Positions 44,590 to 54,145 of a stretch of 64,000 nt of DNA are shown in pieces. Origin of the DNA: Labilibaculum euxinicum (GTDB taxonomy: Bacteria; Bacteroidota; Bacteroidia; Bacteroidales; Marinifilaceae); assembly GCF_009795715.1 (NCBI RefSeq), contig NZ_WTCR01000001.1, forward strand, positions 372,001 to 436,000, given 5' to 3'. Under the pieces are notes generated by a model. It did no database searches. It had not been told where the DNA came from and was given only the letters and a program-made list of their open reading frames with translations. The position numbers were made by a program, and so were the translations under genes. Positions within the stretch are counted from its first letter, which is position 1, and each line of letters starts with the position of its first letter.

Positions 44590-46983
44590 TTAAAAAGGAT
44601 ATCCAATTCCAATATTAAAGGTAAGTTGACTAAATTTAAACGGACGGTGAGCAATAATCCACCTTTCCCCAACTCCTAAAGAAGGATCGTGTAGTTTTAA
44701 ACCTAAATCAATACGGAAAAGAATAAAATTCAAATCAACACGAGTTCCAAAGCCTGTTCCTAAAGCAATTTCTTTATAAAACCTGTCAAATTTAAAATCA
44801 GCTCCAACACGATCATCTTTTTTCGAAATTGCCCAAATATTACCGGCATCTACAAATAGGGCTCCTTCCAAAACCCAGAATAATTTAAAACGATATTCCA
44901 AATTGGCTTCAAGTTTTAAATCTGCCGAATTGTTTGGATAAATTGCTGCATCATCTGAAGAATACGAGCCCGGACCTAATGAACGTACTTGCCAAGCTCT
45001 TATACCATTTGCTCCACCTGAAAAATAACTTTTCTCAAATGGCAATACCTCTAAGTTTCCATAAGGCAAACCCGCCCCAAGAAAAACCCGATAAACCATT
45101 GTATTAGCTTTATTGATATGATGACTAAACCGATATTCAATATCACTCTTTAAATATTGGGCAAATCGAATTCCAATAAAATCATAATAGGTACCTTCTA
45201 TATTTCCCGAATCGTTGTAGTCATTTTTTTCAGCTTTCCCAATCAACCTATTAATTGCTTTAAGGCTATTTCCTGCCGACTCAAAATTAAATCTGAGGTA
45301 GTTATAATCCCCAGGCTTATTAATGTTCTGATCATTATATATCAATGAATATCTACTGGTAGTAATTACGTGATCTGTAAATGAATTTTTAATGTATAAA
45401 TTACTTATTGATCCCAGAAAATCTTCACTTAAGTTTTTAACGTCGACAAAATTCAACTCAACCAAATTAAGTGTATGTTGTAAGTATTTTGAAGACTTCC
45501 AGACATAACCAAAACTAGCATCCGCAATAGTTCGGGTATAATCAGGGCGTTCCTGAAAATTATACGACAAAGAAAATACTGTTTTAGGATTGTAAGATTT
45601 CCTGAATTTATCGGCAGTTAACAAAGGGAATAAAAATTTCGGAATGCTCAGTTTTGATTCAACTCCGTATTCCGACGAACTAAAATTTGTTTGCTCATTA
45701 GATTTTAAGGTTTCCTTCGCTGTCGAAAATTGCAGATCAAAAATTTCTGCCCCACCAAATAAATTTTTGTGCTGGTAATTTAAATTTCCAGCAAATCCTA
45801 TATTCCCGGATGAATTAGTTCCTTCTAATTCGATGGAATAAGACTGCTGATCGTGAGGAGTTAATTGGATAATGCAGTTTAAACTACCAAATTCCTCGTC
45901 ATTAGATTCTGAATTCTCTTCAAATTTCACATTTAGAAACTTAAACTGACCTAAAGATTGCAGGCGGCTGTATGTTTGTTCTACTGATTTTAAATTGTAG
46001 AGTTCATTTTTACGAATCAAAATTGAAGATAAGATTACGTCAGGCTTAATTTTAATCTTTTTCCTATAAATAAAATCAACTCCCTCATGTTGAATGGTAT
46101 CCAAATCCATTAAATACTTTTCATCATTCATCAACATCAATTTAGGATCGTACTCGGTAAATATTGATACTTTGTTGATTTTGTATTTTTTAACGGCCTT
46201 ACCATCCTCAGGTGTTTTAACCCCAACAAAAACATCCATTTTGCTGGCTTTATTAGTACTATCCATAATAAAATGAATATACTCTCTGGAAAAATTAAAG
46301 TACCCTTGATTCTTTAACAATTTTGAAATTCTGATCCTCTCTTTATTCAAAACGTCAGAATCCACTTTATCTCCCAATTGAACATCCGAATTACTTTTAT
46401 CGGAAACAATATATTTACGAATTAGAGTGGAATCAGGCATCTCTCCCTTCTCCTGAAAAGGGGAAAGAAAATTATAAGGAAGTTCATTTATTTCCCGATA
46501 AACATTCCGATAACGATAAGGTTCTTTTGATTTTATAAAATAATATACTTTGGCTTTTTTCCTTTTAAAACTTACAGAATCCCGAACTTCGGCATTGAAG
46601 TAGCCCTTTTTCTGCAAATAAATCTCCAATTGCCGCAGAGACCGCTTTGTTTGAAAATCCTCATAAATAACCGGTTCCTCACCAATTCTTCTTAGCCATT
46701 TGTTAAATCCTTTCTCTTTATCCTTGCCGGATAAATTATATAACCCCAAGTGGAATTTCCAAACACCTAAAATCTTTAAATTAGGAGTTTGCTTTACATT
46801 GCGCTTTAATTCATTTGTTGGAATAGACTTATCGTCAGAATTAACAACAACCTTATTCAATAGATATTCACCTTCACCAACATATTTTGTAGTAGAACAA
46901 GCACCTAATACTAAAAGCAGGCCTGCCAAAAAAAATAAAATAGGGAAATTATAACTACTTTTGTATTTCTCGTATGATTTCAA
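44590..46983 (-). CDS. tamL: TamL-type BamA/TamA-family outer-membrane lipoprotein
   Basis: 797 residues. The N-terminus carries a lipoprotein signal with lipobox LGAC|S (Cys near residue 29), followed by STTKYVGEGEYLLNKV, the typical start of the Bacteroidota TamA homologue TamL. POTRA-like repeats occupy roughly residues 40-430, including RRNEL-like VILSSILIRKNELYN. A 16-stranded surface-antigen barrel follows, with FSGGANGIRAWQVRSLGPGSY containing the conserved G-x-RG-like loop, and ends in a terminal Phe. The partner TamB is not in the window. Divergent from the TrmH gene. Confidence 0.88.
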   Translation of the reverse strand: MKSYEKYKSSYNFPILFFLAGLLLVLGACSTTKYVGEGEYLLNKVVVNSDDKSIPTNELKRNVKQTPNLKILGVWKFHLGLYNLSGKDKEKGFNKWLRRIGEEPVIYEDFQTKRSLRQLEIYLQKKGYFNAEVRDSVSFKRKKAKVYYFIKSKEPYRYRNVYREINELPYNFLSPFQEKGEMPDSTLIRKYIVSDKSNSDVQLGDKVDSDVLNKERIRISKLLKNQGYFNFSREYIHFIMDSTNKASKMDVFVGVKTPEDGKAVKKYKINKVSIFTEYDPKLMLMNDEKYLMDLDTIQHEGVDFIYRKKIKIKPDVILSSILIRKNELYNLKSVEQTYSRLQSLGQFKFLNVKFEENSESNDEEFGSLNCIIQLTPHDQQSYSIELEGTNSSGNIGFAGNLNYQHKNLFGGAEIFDLQFSTAKETLKSNEQTNFSSSEYGVESKLSIPKFLFPLLTADKFRKSYNPKTVFSLSYNFQERPDYTRTIADASFGYVWKSSKYLQHTLNLVELNFVDVKNLSEDFLGSISNLYIKNSFTDHVITTSRYSLIYNDQNINKPGDYNYLRFNFESAGNSLKAINRLIGKAEKNDYNDSGNIEGTYYDFIGIRFAQYLKSDIEYRFSHHINKANTMVYRVFLGAGLPYGNLEVLPFEKSYFSGGANGIRAWQVRSLGPGSYSSDDAAIYPNNSADLKLEANLEYRFKLFWVLEGALFVDAGNIWAISKKDDRVGADFKFDRFYKEIALGTGFGTRVDLNFILFRIDLGLKLHDPSLGVGERWIIAHRPFKFSQLTFNIGIGYPF

Positions 46984-47017
46984 ATATAATAACAGTATTA
47001 TTCGGTTTAAAATACGA

Positions 47018-47025
47018 CAAAGATA
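47018..47025 (-). promoter_or_regulatory. -7 element upstream of tamL
   Basis: TATCTTTG on the minus strand, about 35 nt before the tamL ATG. No TTG at the right distance. Confidence 0.4.
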
Positions 47026-47046
47026 CTTAACTTCAATGATATATTC

Positions 47047-47078
47047 TTGGCTTTAACAGCCTTTAAATGATAATTTTT
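47047..47078 (+). promoter_or_regulatory. Candidate promoter of the TrmH-family gene
   Basis: TTG at 47047-47049 and TAATTTTT at 47071-47078 are 21 nt apart; the -7 box has one mismatch. The predicted start would be only a few nt before the GTG codon. Confidence 0.4.
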
Positions 47079-47091
47079 CAAAATAAAAACC

Positions 47092-47862
47092 GTGCTATCC
47101 AAAAATCAAATCAAACTGATAACCAGCCTTCAACAGAAAAAATACAGGGATCAGCATCAGCTTTTCGTAGCCGAAGGAAATAAATTAGTATCAGATCTTG
47201 TTGAGGCGAAAACCGAAGTTGAATTTCTTATTTACACCAAAGAATGGAAAGAATCTAATTCTATTTACAACAAAGCAAAAATCAGTAATCGGATTGAAAC
47301 AGATGCGACTCAAATAAAAAAAATCAGCTCTTTAAAAACTCCATCAACGGTAGTTGCTGTTTTTAAAATCCCATCTCAACTTATAAACGAAACAATCATT
47401 CAGGATTCATTGTCTCTGGTTCTTGATGATGTTCAGGATCCCGGAAATTTAGGTACCATAATAAGAATAGCCGACTGGTTTGGTATAAAGCACATATTCT
47501 GTTCTCGCAACACCGTCGATCTTTACAATTCAAAAGTGATTCAAGCTACAATGGGAGCCATTTCAAATGTAAATATTATCTATACAGATCTTGAAGAATT
47601 AATTTTGAAATATAAAACACCTGATTTCCCTGTTTACGGCACCTTTCTCGAAGGAGAAATCATCTACAATTGTCAACTTCAAAAAAAGGGATTTATCATT
47701 ATGGGAAATGAAGGAAAAGGTGTTTCTGAAACGATTCAAAAATTAGTAACCAACAAACTCTACATTCCTGATTTCCCAAATGGACAAGCCACTTCAGAGT
47801 CTCTTAACGTATCGGTTGCTGCCTCTATTATTTGTTCAGAATTCAGGAGACAAGAATTCTAG
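47092..47862 (+). CDS. TrmH-family RNA 2'-O-methyltransferase (SpoU)
   Basis: 256 residues with a GTG start, which fits the conserved start MLSKNQIKLITSLQQKKYRD. The N-terminal RNA-binding (substrate) domain is followed by the SPOUT knot: motif 1 VLDDVQDPGNLGTIIRIADWFG, motif 2 GFIIMGNEGKGVSETI and motif 3 IPDFPNGQATSESLNVSVAASI. The target nucleotide (rRNA or tRNA) is unknown. Its TAG is directly adjacent to the stop of the convergent FAD oxidoreductase gene, with no intergenic base. Confidence 0.92.
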   Translation: MLSKNQIKLITSLQQKKYRDQHQLFVAEGNKLVSDLVEAKTEVEFLIYTKEWKESNSIYNKAKISNRIETDATQIKKISSLKTPSTVVAVFKIPSQLINETIIQDSLSLVLDDVQDPGNLGTIIRIADWFGIKHIFCSRNTVDLYNSKVIQATMGAISNVNIIYTDLEELILKYKTPDFPVYGTFLEGEIIYNCQLQKKGFIIMGNEGKGVSETIQKLVTNKLYIPDFPNGQATSESLNVSVAASIICSEFRRQEF

Positions 47863-49431
47863 TTATTTATTGGGATTTTGATATCTGTCGAATGCATCGG
47901 CACATTGCTCTCCATCCATTGCAGCAGATACAATTCCTCCGGCATAACCAGCACCTTCGCCACAAGGAAATAACCCTTGAATTCGGATGTGCTGAAAACT
48001 TTCTCTTTCCCTGGGAATTCGCACAGGTGATGATGTTCTTGACTCTACACCTAAAATCACAGCCTCATTAGTCAGAAAACCTTTGGATTTTTGTCCAAAC
48101 ATTTTAAATCCCTCCTGCAAACGGAATCGAATATGCTCCGGCAACCACTTATGTATGGGAGACGATACAATTCCAGGTTGATAAGACGTTTTGGGCAAAG
48201 AACTACTCCTTTTCCCATTCACAAAATCCTTCATTCGTTGAGCAGGAGCCGTTAAATTTTCGCCACCTTCAACAAATGCTCTCTCTTCCAACTCTTCCTG
48301 AAAATACAAACCCGCTAAAGCTCCATATTGCTGATACTCTTTCAAATCCTGGGTGCGAATTTCAACAGCCATACCCGAATTTGCAAAAGCCGTATTTCTA
48401 TTCGAAGAAGACATTCCGTTGACAACCTGTTGTCTGTCTCCTGTTACTGCAGGAACAATTACGCCTCCCGGACACATGCAAAATGAATACACACCCCGGT
48501 CTTCCACCTGATGGACAAAACTGTAACTTGCTGCAGGAAGATAATCGCCTCGCCCTGCAGGATTGTGATATTGAATTTGATCAATCAACTCTTGCGAATG
48601 CTCAATTCGAACGCCCATTGCAAATGATTTAGCCTCTAACTCAATTCCCTGTTTGTGGAGCTTTCGATATACATCACGGGCAGAATGGCCTGTTGCCAGT
48701 ATTACTCCCTCTCCAACAATTTCCTCACCACTTTCAGTAATAACACCACAAATTCGATCCCTATCCAAAATGTAATCGACCACCTTCGTTGAAAAATATA
48801 CCTGTCCACCAGCTTTTAGAATATTTTCACGTATTCGAACAATTACCTTTGGCAGAACATCAGTACCGATGTGTGGATGTGCATCAAATAAAATGTCATC
48901 CTGAGCACCATGAAAATGCAAAACGTTCAAAATTTTCTTAAGATCTCCGCGCTTCTTGGAACGAGTATACAATTTACCGTCGGAGAATGTTCCGGCTCCT
49001 CCTTCGCCAAAACTATAATTCGAATCAGGATTTACAGTTCGAGTCCGATGTAATTCTCCCAAATCTTTCTTTCTGTCCTCAACACTTTTGCCTCTTTCCA
49101 AAACAATTGGCTGATATCCCAGTTCAATTAATCGAAGAGCAGCAAATAAACCTGCGGGTCCTGCACCAACCACAATCACTTTCTTTTCACCTGTAACATT
49201 AGGATAATCGAATGCAAATTCTTCGGATTGAGGGAATTCTTCCCCACAGGCAACACGAAACCGAAGATTAACTAAAATGTTTCTCCGACGTGCGTCAATC
49301 GATTTTCTCAGAATTTTTATTCCATGAATCTGCGAAACAGGAACACCTAATTTTTTAGCTAAGATAGGTTGGTAATATTTTTTGTCTGAAGCATCCTTCG
49401 GACTTAATACTATATCTAATTCGGTAATCAT
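47863..49431 (-). CDS. FAD-dependent oxidoreductase / NAD(P)/FAD protein
   Basis: 522 residues. The dinucleotide-binding motif VIVVGAGPAGLFAALRLIELG lies near residues 88-108, with a second conserved GEGGAGTFSDGKLYTR and a C-terminal FPCGEGAGYAGGIVSAAMDG motif that contacts FAD. The first 75 residues form an extra N-terminal domain. Homologues are widespread uncharacterised dehydrogenase-like flavoproteins of Bacteroidota and Firmicutes. Substrate unknown. Confidence 0.85.
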   Translation of the reverse strand: MITELDIVLSPKDASDKKYYQPILAKKLGVPVSQIHGIKILRKSIDARRRNILVNLRFRVACGEEFPQSEEFAFDYPNVTGEKKVIVVGAGPAGLFAALRLIELGYQPIVLERGKSVEDRKKDLGELHRTRTVNPDSNYSFGEGGAGTFSDGKLYTRSKKRGDLKKILNVLHFHGAQDDILFDAHPHIGTDVLPKVIVRIRENILKAGGQVYFSTKVVDYILDRDRICGVITESGEEIVGEGVILATGHSARDVYRKLHKQGIELEAKSFAMGVRIEHSQELIDQIQYHNPAGRGDYLPAASYSFVHQVEDRGVYSFCMCPGGVIVPAVTGDRQQVVNGMSSSNRNTAFANSGMAVEIRTQDLKEYQQYGALAGLYFQEELEERAFVEGGENLTAPAQRMKDFVNGKRSSSLPKTSYQPGIVSSPIHKWLPEHIRFRLQEGFKMFGQKSKGFLTNEAVILGVESRTSSPVRIPRERESFQHIRIQGLFPCGEGAGYAGGIVSAAMDGEQCADAFDRYQNPNK

Positions 49432-49460
49432 TCTAAGAAAATATTATGAGATGAAAATCC

Positions 49461-50165
49461 CTATTCGAAATGAAATGAAAGAGTAATAATTTTAGAATTC
49501 ACTTTCCTAAAAGCATCTGTGTAAGCTTCATATCCTGGATTATCAATATCATATTCATGGTTCATAATATCCTTTAATCCGATTGCAAATTTCAACTCTG
49601 TTGCAAGCTTAAAATAGGGTAAATAAAAATCGATACCCGCTCCCAACTCTAAATACAGATCTGTATTTTTTAGTCGCACCAACATATCGTTTTCCGGATC
49701 TAAAGCATCCTGCGATTGCACATCAATTTTAAAACTTGCACCTCCAATTAAATAAGGGCGATAATTATTCAGCCGTCTGGCTCTATATTTTAGCAATAAA
49801 GGAAGATTTACTAATACAGATTCAACATTAACCTCTTCAACATCCAGATTAGAATATCTTATGGTTCTCTGTCCAAATTCCAAACCAGGCAGAAATCGCA
49901 AAGACCAATCTTCATGCAAACGCAAATCAGAAACAATTCCAACCGTAAAGCCCGGAGAAAAAACAACCTGTTCTGCACGGGCATCACCTTTTCCGGAATT
50001 ATATATCGCAAAATCCATGCTGTTCACACCCAAAGTAAACCCAAAATGCAACCATTTCTGATCTATTTTTTGATAGTTTAAAATGCTCTCAGCTTTATAT
50101 CTTCTCTGTGAAAAACAGGATAAAAAGCTAAGCAATAACAACAGTATAAATAGTGTTCTTTTCAA
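49461..50165 (-). CDS. porT: PorT, type IX secretion system outer-membrane protein
   Basis: 234 residues with a signal peptide ending in SCFSQ and an eight-stranded outer-membrane barrel (FGFTLGVNSMDF start, LPGLEFGQRTIRY, NLPLLLKYRARRLNNYRPYLIGGASFKID). This start and the adjacency to ubiE/menG are the usual PorT context in Bacteroidota. PorT is needed for type IX secretion, whose export machinery is otherwise encoded outside the window. The porT name is based on motif and synteny. Confidence 0.82.
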   Translation of the reverse strand: MKRTLFILLLLLSFLSCFSQRRYKAESILNYQKIDQKWLHFGFTLGVNSMDFAIYNSGKGDARAEQVVFSPGFTVGIVSDLRLHEDWSLRFLPGLEFGQRTIRYSNLDVEEVNVESVLVNLPLLLKYRARRLNNYRPYLIGGASFKIDVQSQDALDPENDMLVRLKNTDLYLELGAGIDFYLPYFKLATELKFAIGLKDIMNHEYDIDNPGYEAYTDAFRKVNSKIITLSFHFE

Positions 50166-50206
50166 ATTTCGGAATGCTTTTAAGTATAAACCTACAAAAT
50201 ACTCTT

Positions 50207-50935
50207 TTATTGTACTGGTTTGGTTCCAATGTAAATAGAGGCAATTCCAAAACTCAACTTTATTTGCTCAACTTCAACAAAACCACAGGATTTATATATT
50301 TCCAGAAAATTCTCTCCATCAGGAAAAGCTCCTACAGATTCTGGTAAGTAGGTATATGCTGAACTGTCCTTAGAAACCATTTTACCCCAGAATGGAAGTA
50401 TATTAAAAAAGTAAAAATTGTAAAATTGTTTTACCGGAAAATTTTTAGGTTTTGAAAATTCAAGAACAACCACTTTTCCTCCCGGACGCACAACACGATT
50501 CATTTCTTGTAATCCTTTTTCCAAATTCTCGAAATTACGAACACCAAAAGCTACAGTTATTGCATCGAATGAGTTATCATCAAACCTAATATTTTCTGAA
50601 TCTCCTTCAAATAATTCTATTTTATCCTGAAGATTTTTCTTGGCAATCTTCTCACGGCCAACCGCAAGCATTTCAGTTGAAATATCAATTCCTGTAACTT
50701 TATCAGGATTTAATTTCAAACAAGCCAAGGCAAAATCGCCCGTTCCTGTTGCAATATCCAAAAGTTGTTTGGGCTGAATCGATTGCAATAATTTAACAGC
50801 TTTCCTTCTCCAAAGCTTATCAATTCCCATGGATAAAAAATGATTTAAAAAATCATATTTCCTTGCAATATTATTAAACATCAGGGCAACCTGATCTTTT
50901 TTGCTCTTATCTAAATCTTTATAGGGATTTACCAC
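50207..50935 (-). CDS. ubiE: Demethylmenaquinone methyltransferase (UbiE/MenG)
   Basis: 242 residues. The class I SAM-binding motif is in LLDIATGTGDFALACLKL, with UbiE signature segments FNNIARKYDFLNHFLSMGIDKLWRR, DNSFDAITVAFGVRNFENLEKGLQEMNRVVRPGG and FLEIYKSCGFVEVEQIKLSFGIASIYIG. In Bacteroidota menaquinone is the quinone, so the demethylmenaquinone reaction is expected. It lies upstream of porT. Confidence 0.95.
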   Translation of the reverse strand: MVNPYKDLDKSKKDQVALMFNNIARKYDFLNHFLSMGIDKLWRRKAVKLLQSIQPKQLLDIATGTGDFALACLKLNPDKVTGIDISTEMLAVGREKIAKKNLQDKIELFEGDSENIRFDDNSFDAITVAFGVRNFENLEKGLQEMNRVVRPGGKVVVLEFSKPKNFPVKQFYNFYFFNILPFWGKMVSKDSSAYTYLPESVGAFPDGENFLEIYKSCGFVEVEQIKLSFGIASIYIGTKPVQ

Positions 50936-51009
50936 GAATAAAAAAATCTAATGATTAAAATGTACAGCCCGCAGACCAATTTAATTATAAAGGCACAAAT
51001 ATAGTGAAT

Positions 51010-51046
51010 GAAAAACAAAGAACCATTACTTGATTCTTTGTTAAAA
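51010..51046 (-). terminator. Terminator of the PurL-like gene
   Basis: AACAAAGAA and TTCTTTGTT form a 9-bp stem with T-rich tail on the minus strand, 28 nt after the stop. Confidence 0.55.
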
Positions 51047-51074
51047 AGTTAAACACCCATATTGTTCTAAAAAC

Positions 51075-53231
51075 TCACTTAATTGCTTTTTGTTGATATC
51101 CTTTTTTATATTCGTCAATGGAACCATATGAAATATCATCAATTCTTAATTCCCCCTTGGTAACATGACCTAAAGTAGAAAACCGAACTCCACTTTCCAT
51201 CATCATGTCCACAAAACGATCTTCGTTTTCCATAGAGACAGAAACGACCACTCGCCCTTGGGCTTCTCCAAACAAGAATGCATCCTGACGTATTTCAGCA
51301 GGAGAGGTAATATCAAAACCAAATCCTAATGGCATAGATGATTCTATTAAATTAAAGAAAAGGCCACCTCTTTCAACGGAATGAGCAGAACTAATCAATT
51401 TCTTCTCAATCAAATTGGCAACAGTCCTATTTATAGCTTTCTCTTCATCAAGATTGAAGTAAGGAACACCAACATTACACTTCTTATGAATTGAGCACAA
51501 GTATTCAGAACCCGAAATATCATTTCGGGATTCACCAACCAAAAAAATTACATCACCCTTATTTCTGTACATATACGACATGTGATTCGTCTTCGGACTA
51601 ATAACACCAAGCATACCAATTATTGGGGTTGGATTTATGGCAACCCGTTTTCCAAGCACTGAGCTTTCATTATAAAAACTCACATTTCCTCCGACAACCG
51701 GAGTATCGAAAAATTCGCTGGCATTGGAAATTCCTTTAATCGTTTCTACAAATTGTGAGAAAACATTTTCTTCCAAAGGGCTGCCAAAATTCAAACAATC
51801 GTTAAGTGCCAAAGGCTTTCCCCCCGAACAAACAATACGTCTAACTGCTCTGGCAATATTAATTTGCGCCCCCAAATTTGGGTTATTGAATGAATAAACT
51901 GAATTGCCTGATACTGTAAAACAAAGAGCTTTACCATTTGAATTCTTCATTGATATCTGAGCATCAGACGGCGACTGGTTAGTTTCCTCTTCAAAATCAA
52001 GTTGTAAAGATTCCTTAATTATCAAATTTGGATTATTGACCATTTGATTAATCACCTTCCAGTAATTACCAGGTTCAGGAACAATCTCTAAAAAATCAAC
52101 ATCTTTTTCTTTGAGGATAGGATGATGCTTTCTATTTGATTGAGGAGCGCCATATCCCATCACTAAATCATGCGCATTTAATTCCGCCACTACATTTGAT
52201 GCTTCAGTAAACCGAATCGTTTTATCATCAGTTATCTCTCCAATTTTACTACATGGAATCTTGGCTTTCTCAAATACACTAAAAACCAAATCCTGCTTAT
52301 CTTTATCGATAACCAGCATCATTCTTTCTTGCGTTCTTGATAAAAGAACTTGTTCCAAACCTAATCCTGACTGATTAAGAGGTATTTGATTTAGATCAAT
52401 ATCTACGCCATGTTTTGCGTGTACACTTATAGATGCTGCAGCATTAACAATGCCGGCCATATCTAAATTCTCGATACGAACAATTGCATTTTCATCATTC
52501 AGTTTAAGAATACTGTCAATTAATACACTTCCGATATCCGGATTCCCTTTTGGGATTGTGAAATTTTCATCCTGACCAAAAACACCTTCTGCACCAGTCG
52601 AATTACCAACAATCAGAATCAACTGGCCCGGAATCATTTTCCTGTTAAGCAGTAATTTTTCCTTTTGAACAATACCAGCAACCAGAATATTAACAAGAGG
52701 ATTCGTATCATAGCAGGAATTAAAACAAACCTCTCCTCCCATTTTTTCCATATAAAGAACTGAAGAATAATCACGAATACCCTTCACCACCTCATCCATT
52801 AACCATTTGGTTCGATCCAAAGAAGCTTCACCAAAACGCAGTGAATTTAAAATAACTATCGGTTTTGCCCCAACAGATACGATATCGCGACAAACATCAC
52901 CTACACAGGTTGCGGCTCCTTGATAAGGATCTATTCCACTGGGATGATTGTGCGTTCCCATTTTAAAAACGCAATATTCCCCATTTCCAATATCAACAAC
53001 CCCGGCATTGGACTGGCGAGCTCCGGAGATAATATTCGTTCCTGTATTTGGTAATGAATTTATCCAATTAAAAGAACTCTTGTAAGAAACATTTTCGGAC
53101 CACATTACAGAATAAATCTGTAATTCCAATAAATTAGGTAGTCGTCCAAGATTTTTAGAAATCCTTTCAAATCCCTCTTGGTCAATTCCCAAATCTTCTG
53201 CTAATTGTATCGAAACGTCCTGATTTATCAT
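51075..53231 (-). CDS. PurL-like protein (FGAM synthase fold) with altered active-site motifs
   Basis: 718 residues aligning along their length with small PurL, which converts FGAR to FGAM with ATP. Retained: LGRLPN, HNHPSGIDPYQGAAT, GGEVCFNSCYDTNPLVN, DCLNFG and GGNVSFYNE. Several near-invariant residues differ. SEHCSYK reads SENVSYK, so the active-site His is Asn47. The Glu of [KE]-x-E-[ST]-HNHP is Gly92. DxGAAG reads LDMAGI, and SAHDLSEGGLA reads SAHSVERGGLF. Other Bacteroidota usually carry a large PurL with a fused glutaminase; no PurS/PurQ genes flank this one. It may be a divergent enzyme or a diverged paralogue without FGAM synthase activity. Confidence 0.8.
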   Translation of the reverse strand: MINQDVSIQLAEDLGIDQEGFERISKNLGRLPNLLELQIYSVMWSENVSYKSSFNWINSLPNTGTNIISGARQSNAGVVDIGNGEYCVFKMGTHNHPSGIDPYQGAATCVGDVCRDIVSVGAKPIVILNSLRFGEASLDRTKWLMDEVVKGIRDYSSVLYMEKMGGEVCFNSCYDTNPLVNILVAGIVQKEKLLLNRKMIPGQLILIVGNSTGAEGVFGQDENFTIPKGNPDIGSVLIDSILKLNDENAIVRIENLDMAGIVNAAASISVHAKHGVDIDLNQIPLNQSGLGLEQVLLSRTQERMMLVIDKDKQDLVFSVFEKAKIPCSKIGEITDDKTIRFTEASNVVAELNAHDLVMGYGAPQSNRKHHPILKEKDVDFLEIVPEPGNYWKVINQMVNNPNLIIKESLQLDFEEETNQSPSDAQISMKNSNGKALCFTVSGNSVYSFNNPNLGAQINIARAVRRIVCSGGKPLALNDCLNFGSPLEENVFSQFVETIKGISNASEFFDTPVVGGNVSFYNESSVLGKRVAINPTPIIGMLGVISPKTNHMSYMYRNKGDVIFLVGESRNDISGSEYLCSIHKKCNVGVPYFNLDEEKAINRTVANLIEKKLISSAHSVERGGLFFNLIESSMPLGFGFDITSPAEIRQDAFLFGEAQGRVVVSVSMENEDRFVDMMMESGVRFSTLGHVTKGELRIDDISYGSIDEYKKGYQQKAIK

Positions 53232-53372
53232 GGTAAAGAGTTTAGGTGATAATATTTAAAATTAAAAAAAATAAGATAGTAACACGAATAATCCCAGTAG
53301 TTTTTAACTTTACTACCTCGATAAAAATCATAAGATATTCTGAAGTGAAATCTGAATAAATTTTCAAATACA

Positions 53373-54131
53373 ATGAACAAAATTGCATTTATAACAGGAG
53401 CGACTGCAGGCATTGGTGAAGCTTGTGCTAAAAAATTAGCCAAAATAGGATTTGACTTAATTATTTCGGGACGACGAAAAGAAAATCTGGAAAAATTAAA
53501 ACAAGAAATAATTGCAAATTACCACGTAAAGGTTTTAGCAATTGAATTGGATGTAAGAAATCAAAAAGAAGTTGAATCAAAGATAAACTCTTTGCCTAAG
53601 GAATGGATTAAAATTGATTTACTGCTAAACAATGCAGGATTAGCAGTTGGGGTATCTCCTGTTCAGGAAGGAATAATTGACGATTGGGAAAGAATGATTG
53701 ATACCAATTTAAAAGGCCTTCTATACGTAACAAGAACAATTAGCCCTTTAATGGTTGAGAGAAAAAAAGGACAAATTATTAACATTACTTCAATAGCCGG
53801 AAAAGAAGTTTACCCGGGTGGAAATGTGTATTGCGCAACAAAACATGCGGTTGATGCCATCACAAAAGGAATGAGAATTGATTTACTACCCCACAATATT
53901 AAGGTTTCTTCTATTGCTCCGGGAATGGTTGAAACAGAGTTTTCTCTGGTGCGGTTTAAAGGTGATGAGGAAAAAGCAGAGCAGGTATATAATGGATTCA
54001 CACCTCTTTATGCCGAAGATATTGCCGAAACAGTTGAGTTTATTGCCACCAGACCAACTCACGTCAACATCAATGACATTTTGATAATGCCTGCTAACCA
54101 GGCCTCGGCAAGAGATGTTAACAGAGTTTAG
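53373..54131 (+). CDS. SDR family oxidoreductase (YdfG-like)
   Basis: 252 residues with a classical short-chain dehydrogenase fold: GATAGIGEA at 9-17, NNAG at 86-89, and a Ser140/Tyr153/Lys157 catalytic triad (YCATK). SGRRKENL after the second strand, with basic residues, suggests NADP preference. The C-terminal ASARDVNRV tail fits YdfG-type serine/3-hydroxy-acid dehydrogenases. Substrate unknown. Divergent from the PurL-like gene; no matching promoter motif found. Confidence 0.87.
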   Translation: MNKIAFITGATAGIGEACAKKLAKIGFDLIISGRRKENLEKLKQEIIANYHVKVLAIELDVRNQKEVESKINSLPKEWIKIDLLLNNAGLAVGVSPVQEGIIDDWERMIDTNLKGLLYVTRTISPLMVERKKGQIINITSIAGKEVYPGGNVYCATKHAVDAITKGMRIDLLPHNIKVSSIAPGMVETEFSLVRFKGDEEKAEQVYNGFTPLYAEDIAETVEFIATRPTHVNINDILIMPANQASARDVNRV

Positions 54132-54145
54132 ATACCCCGGGTTAA

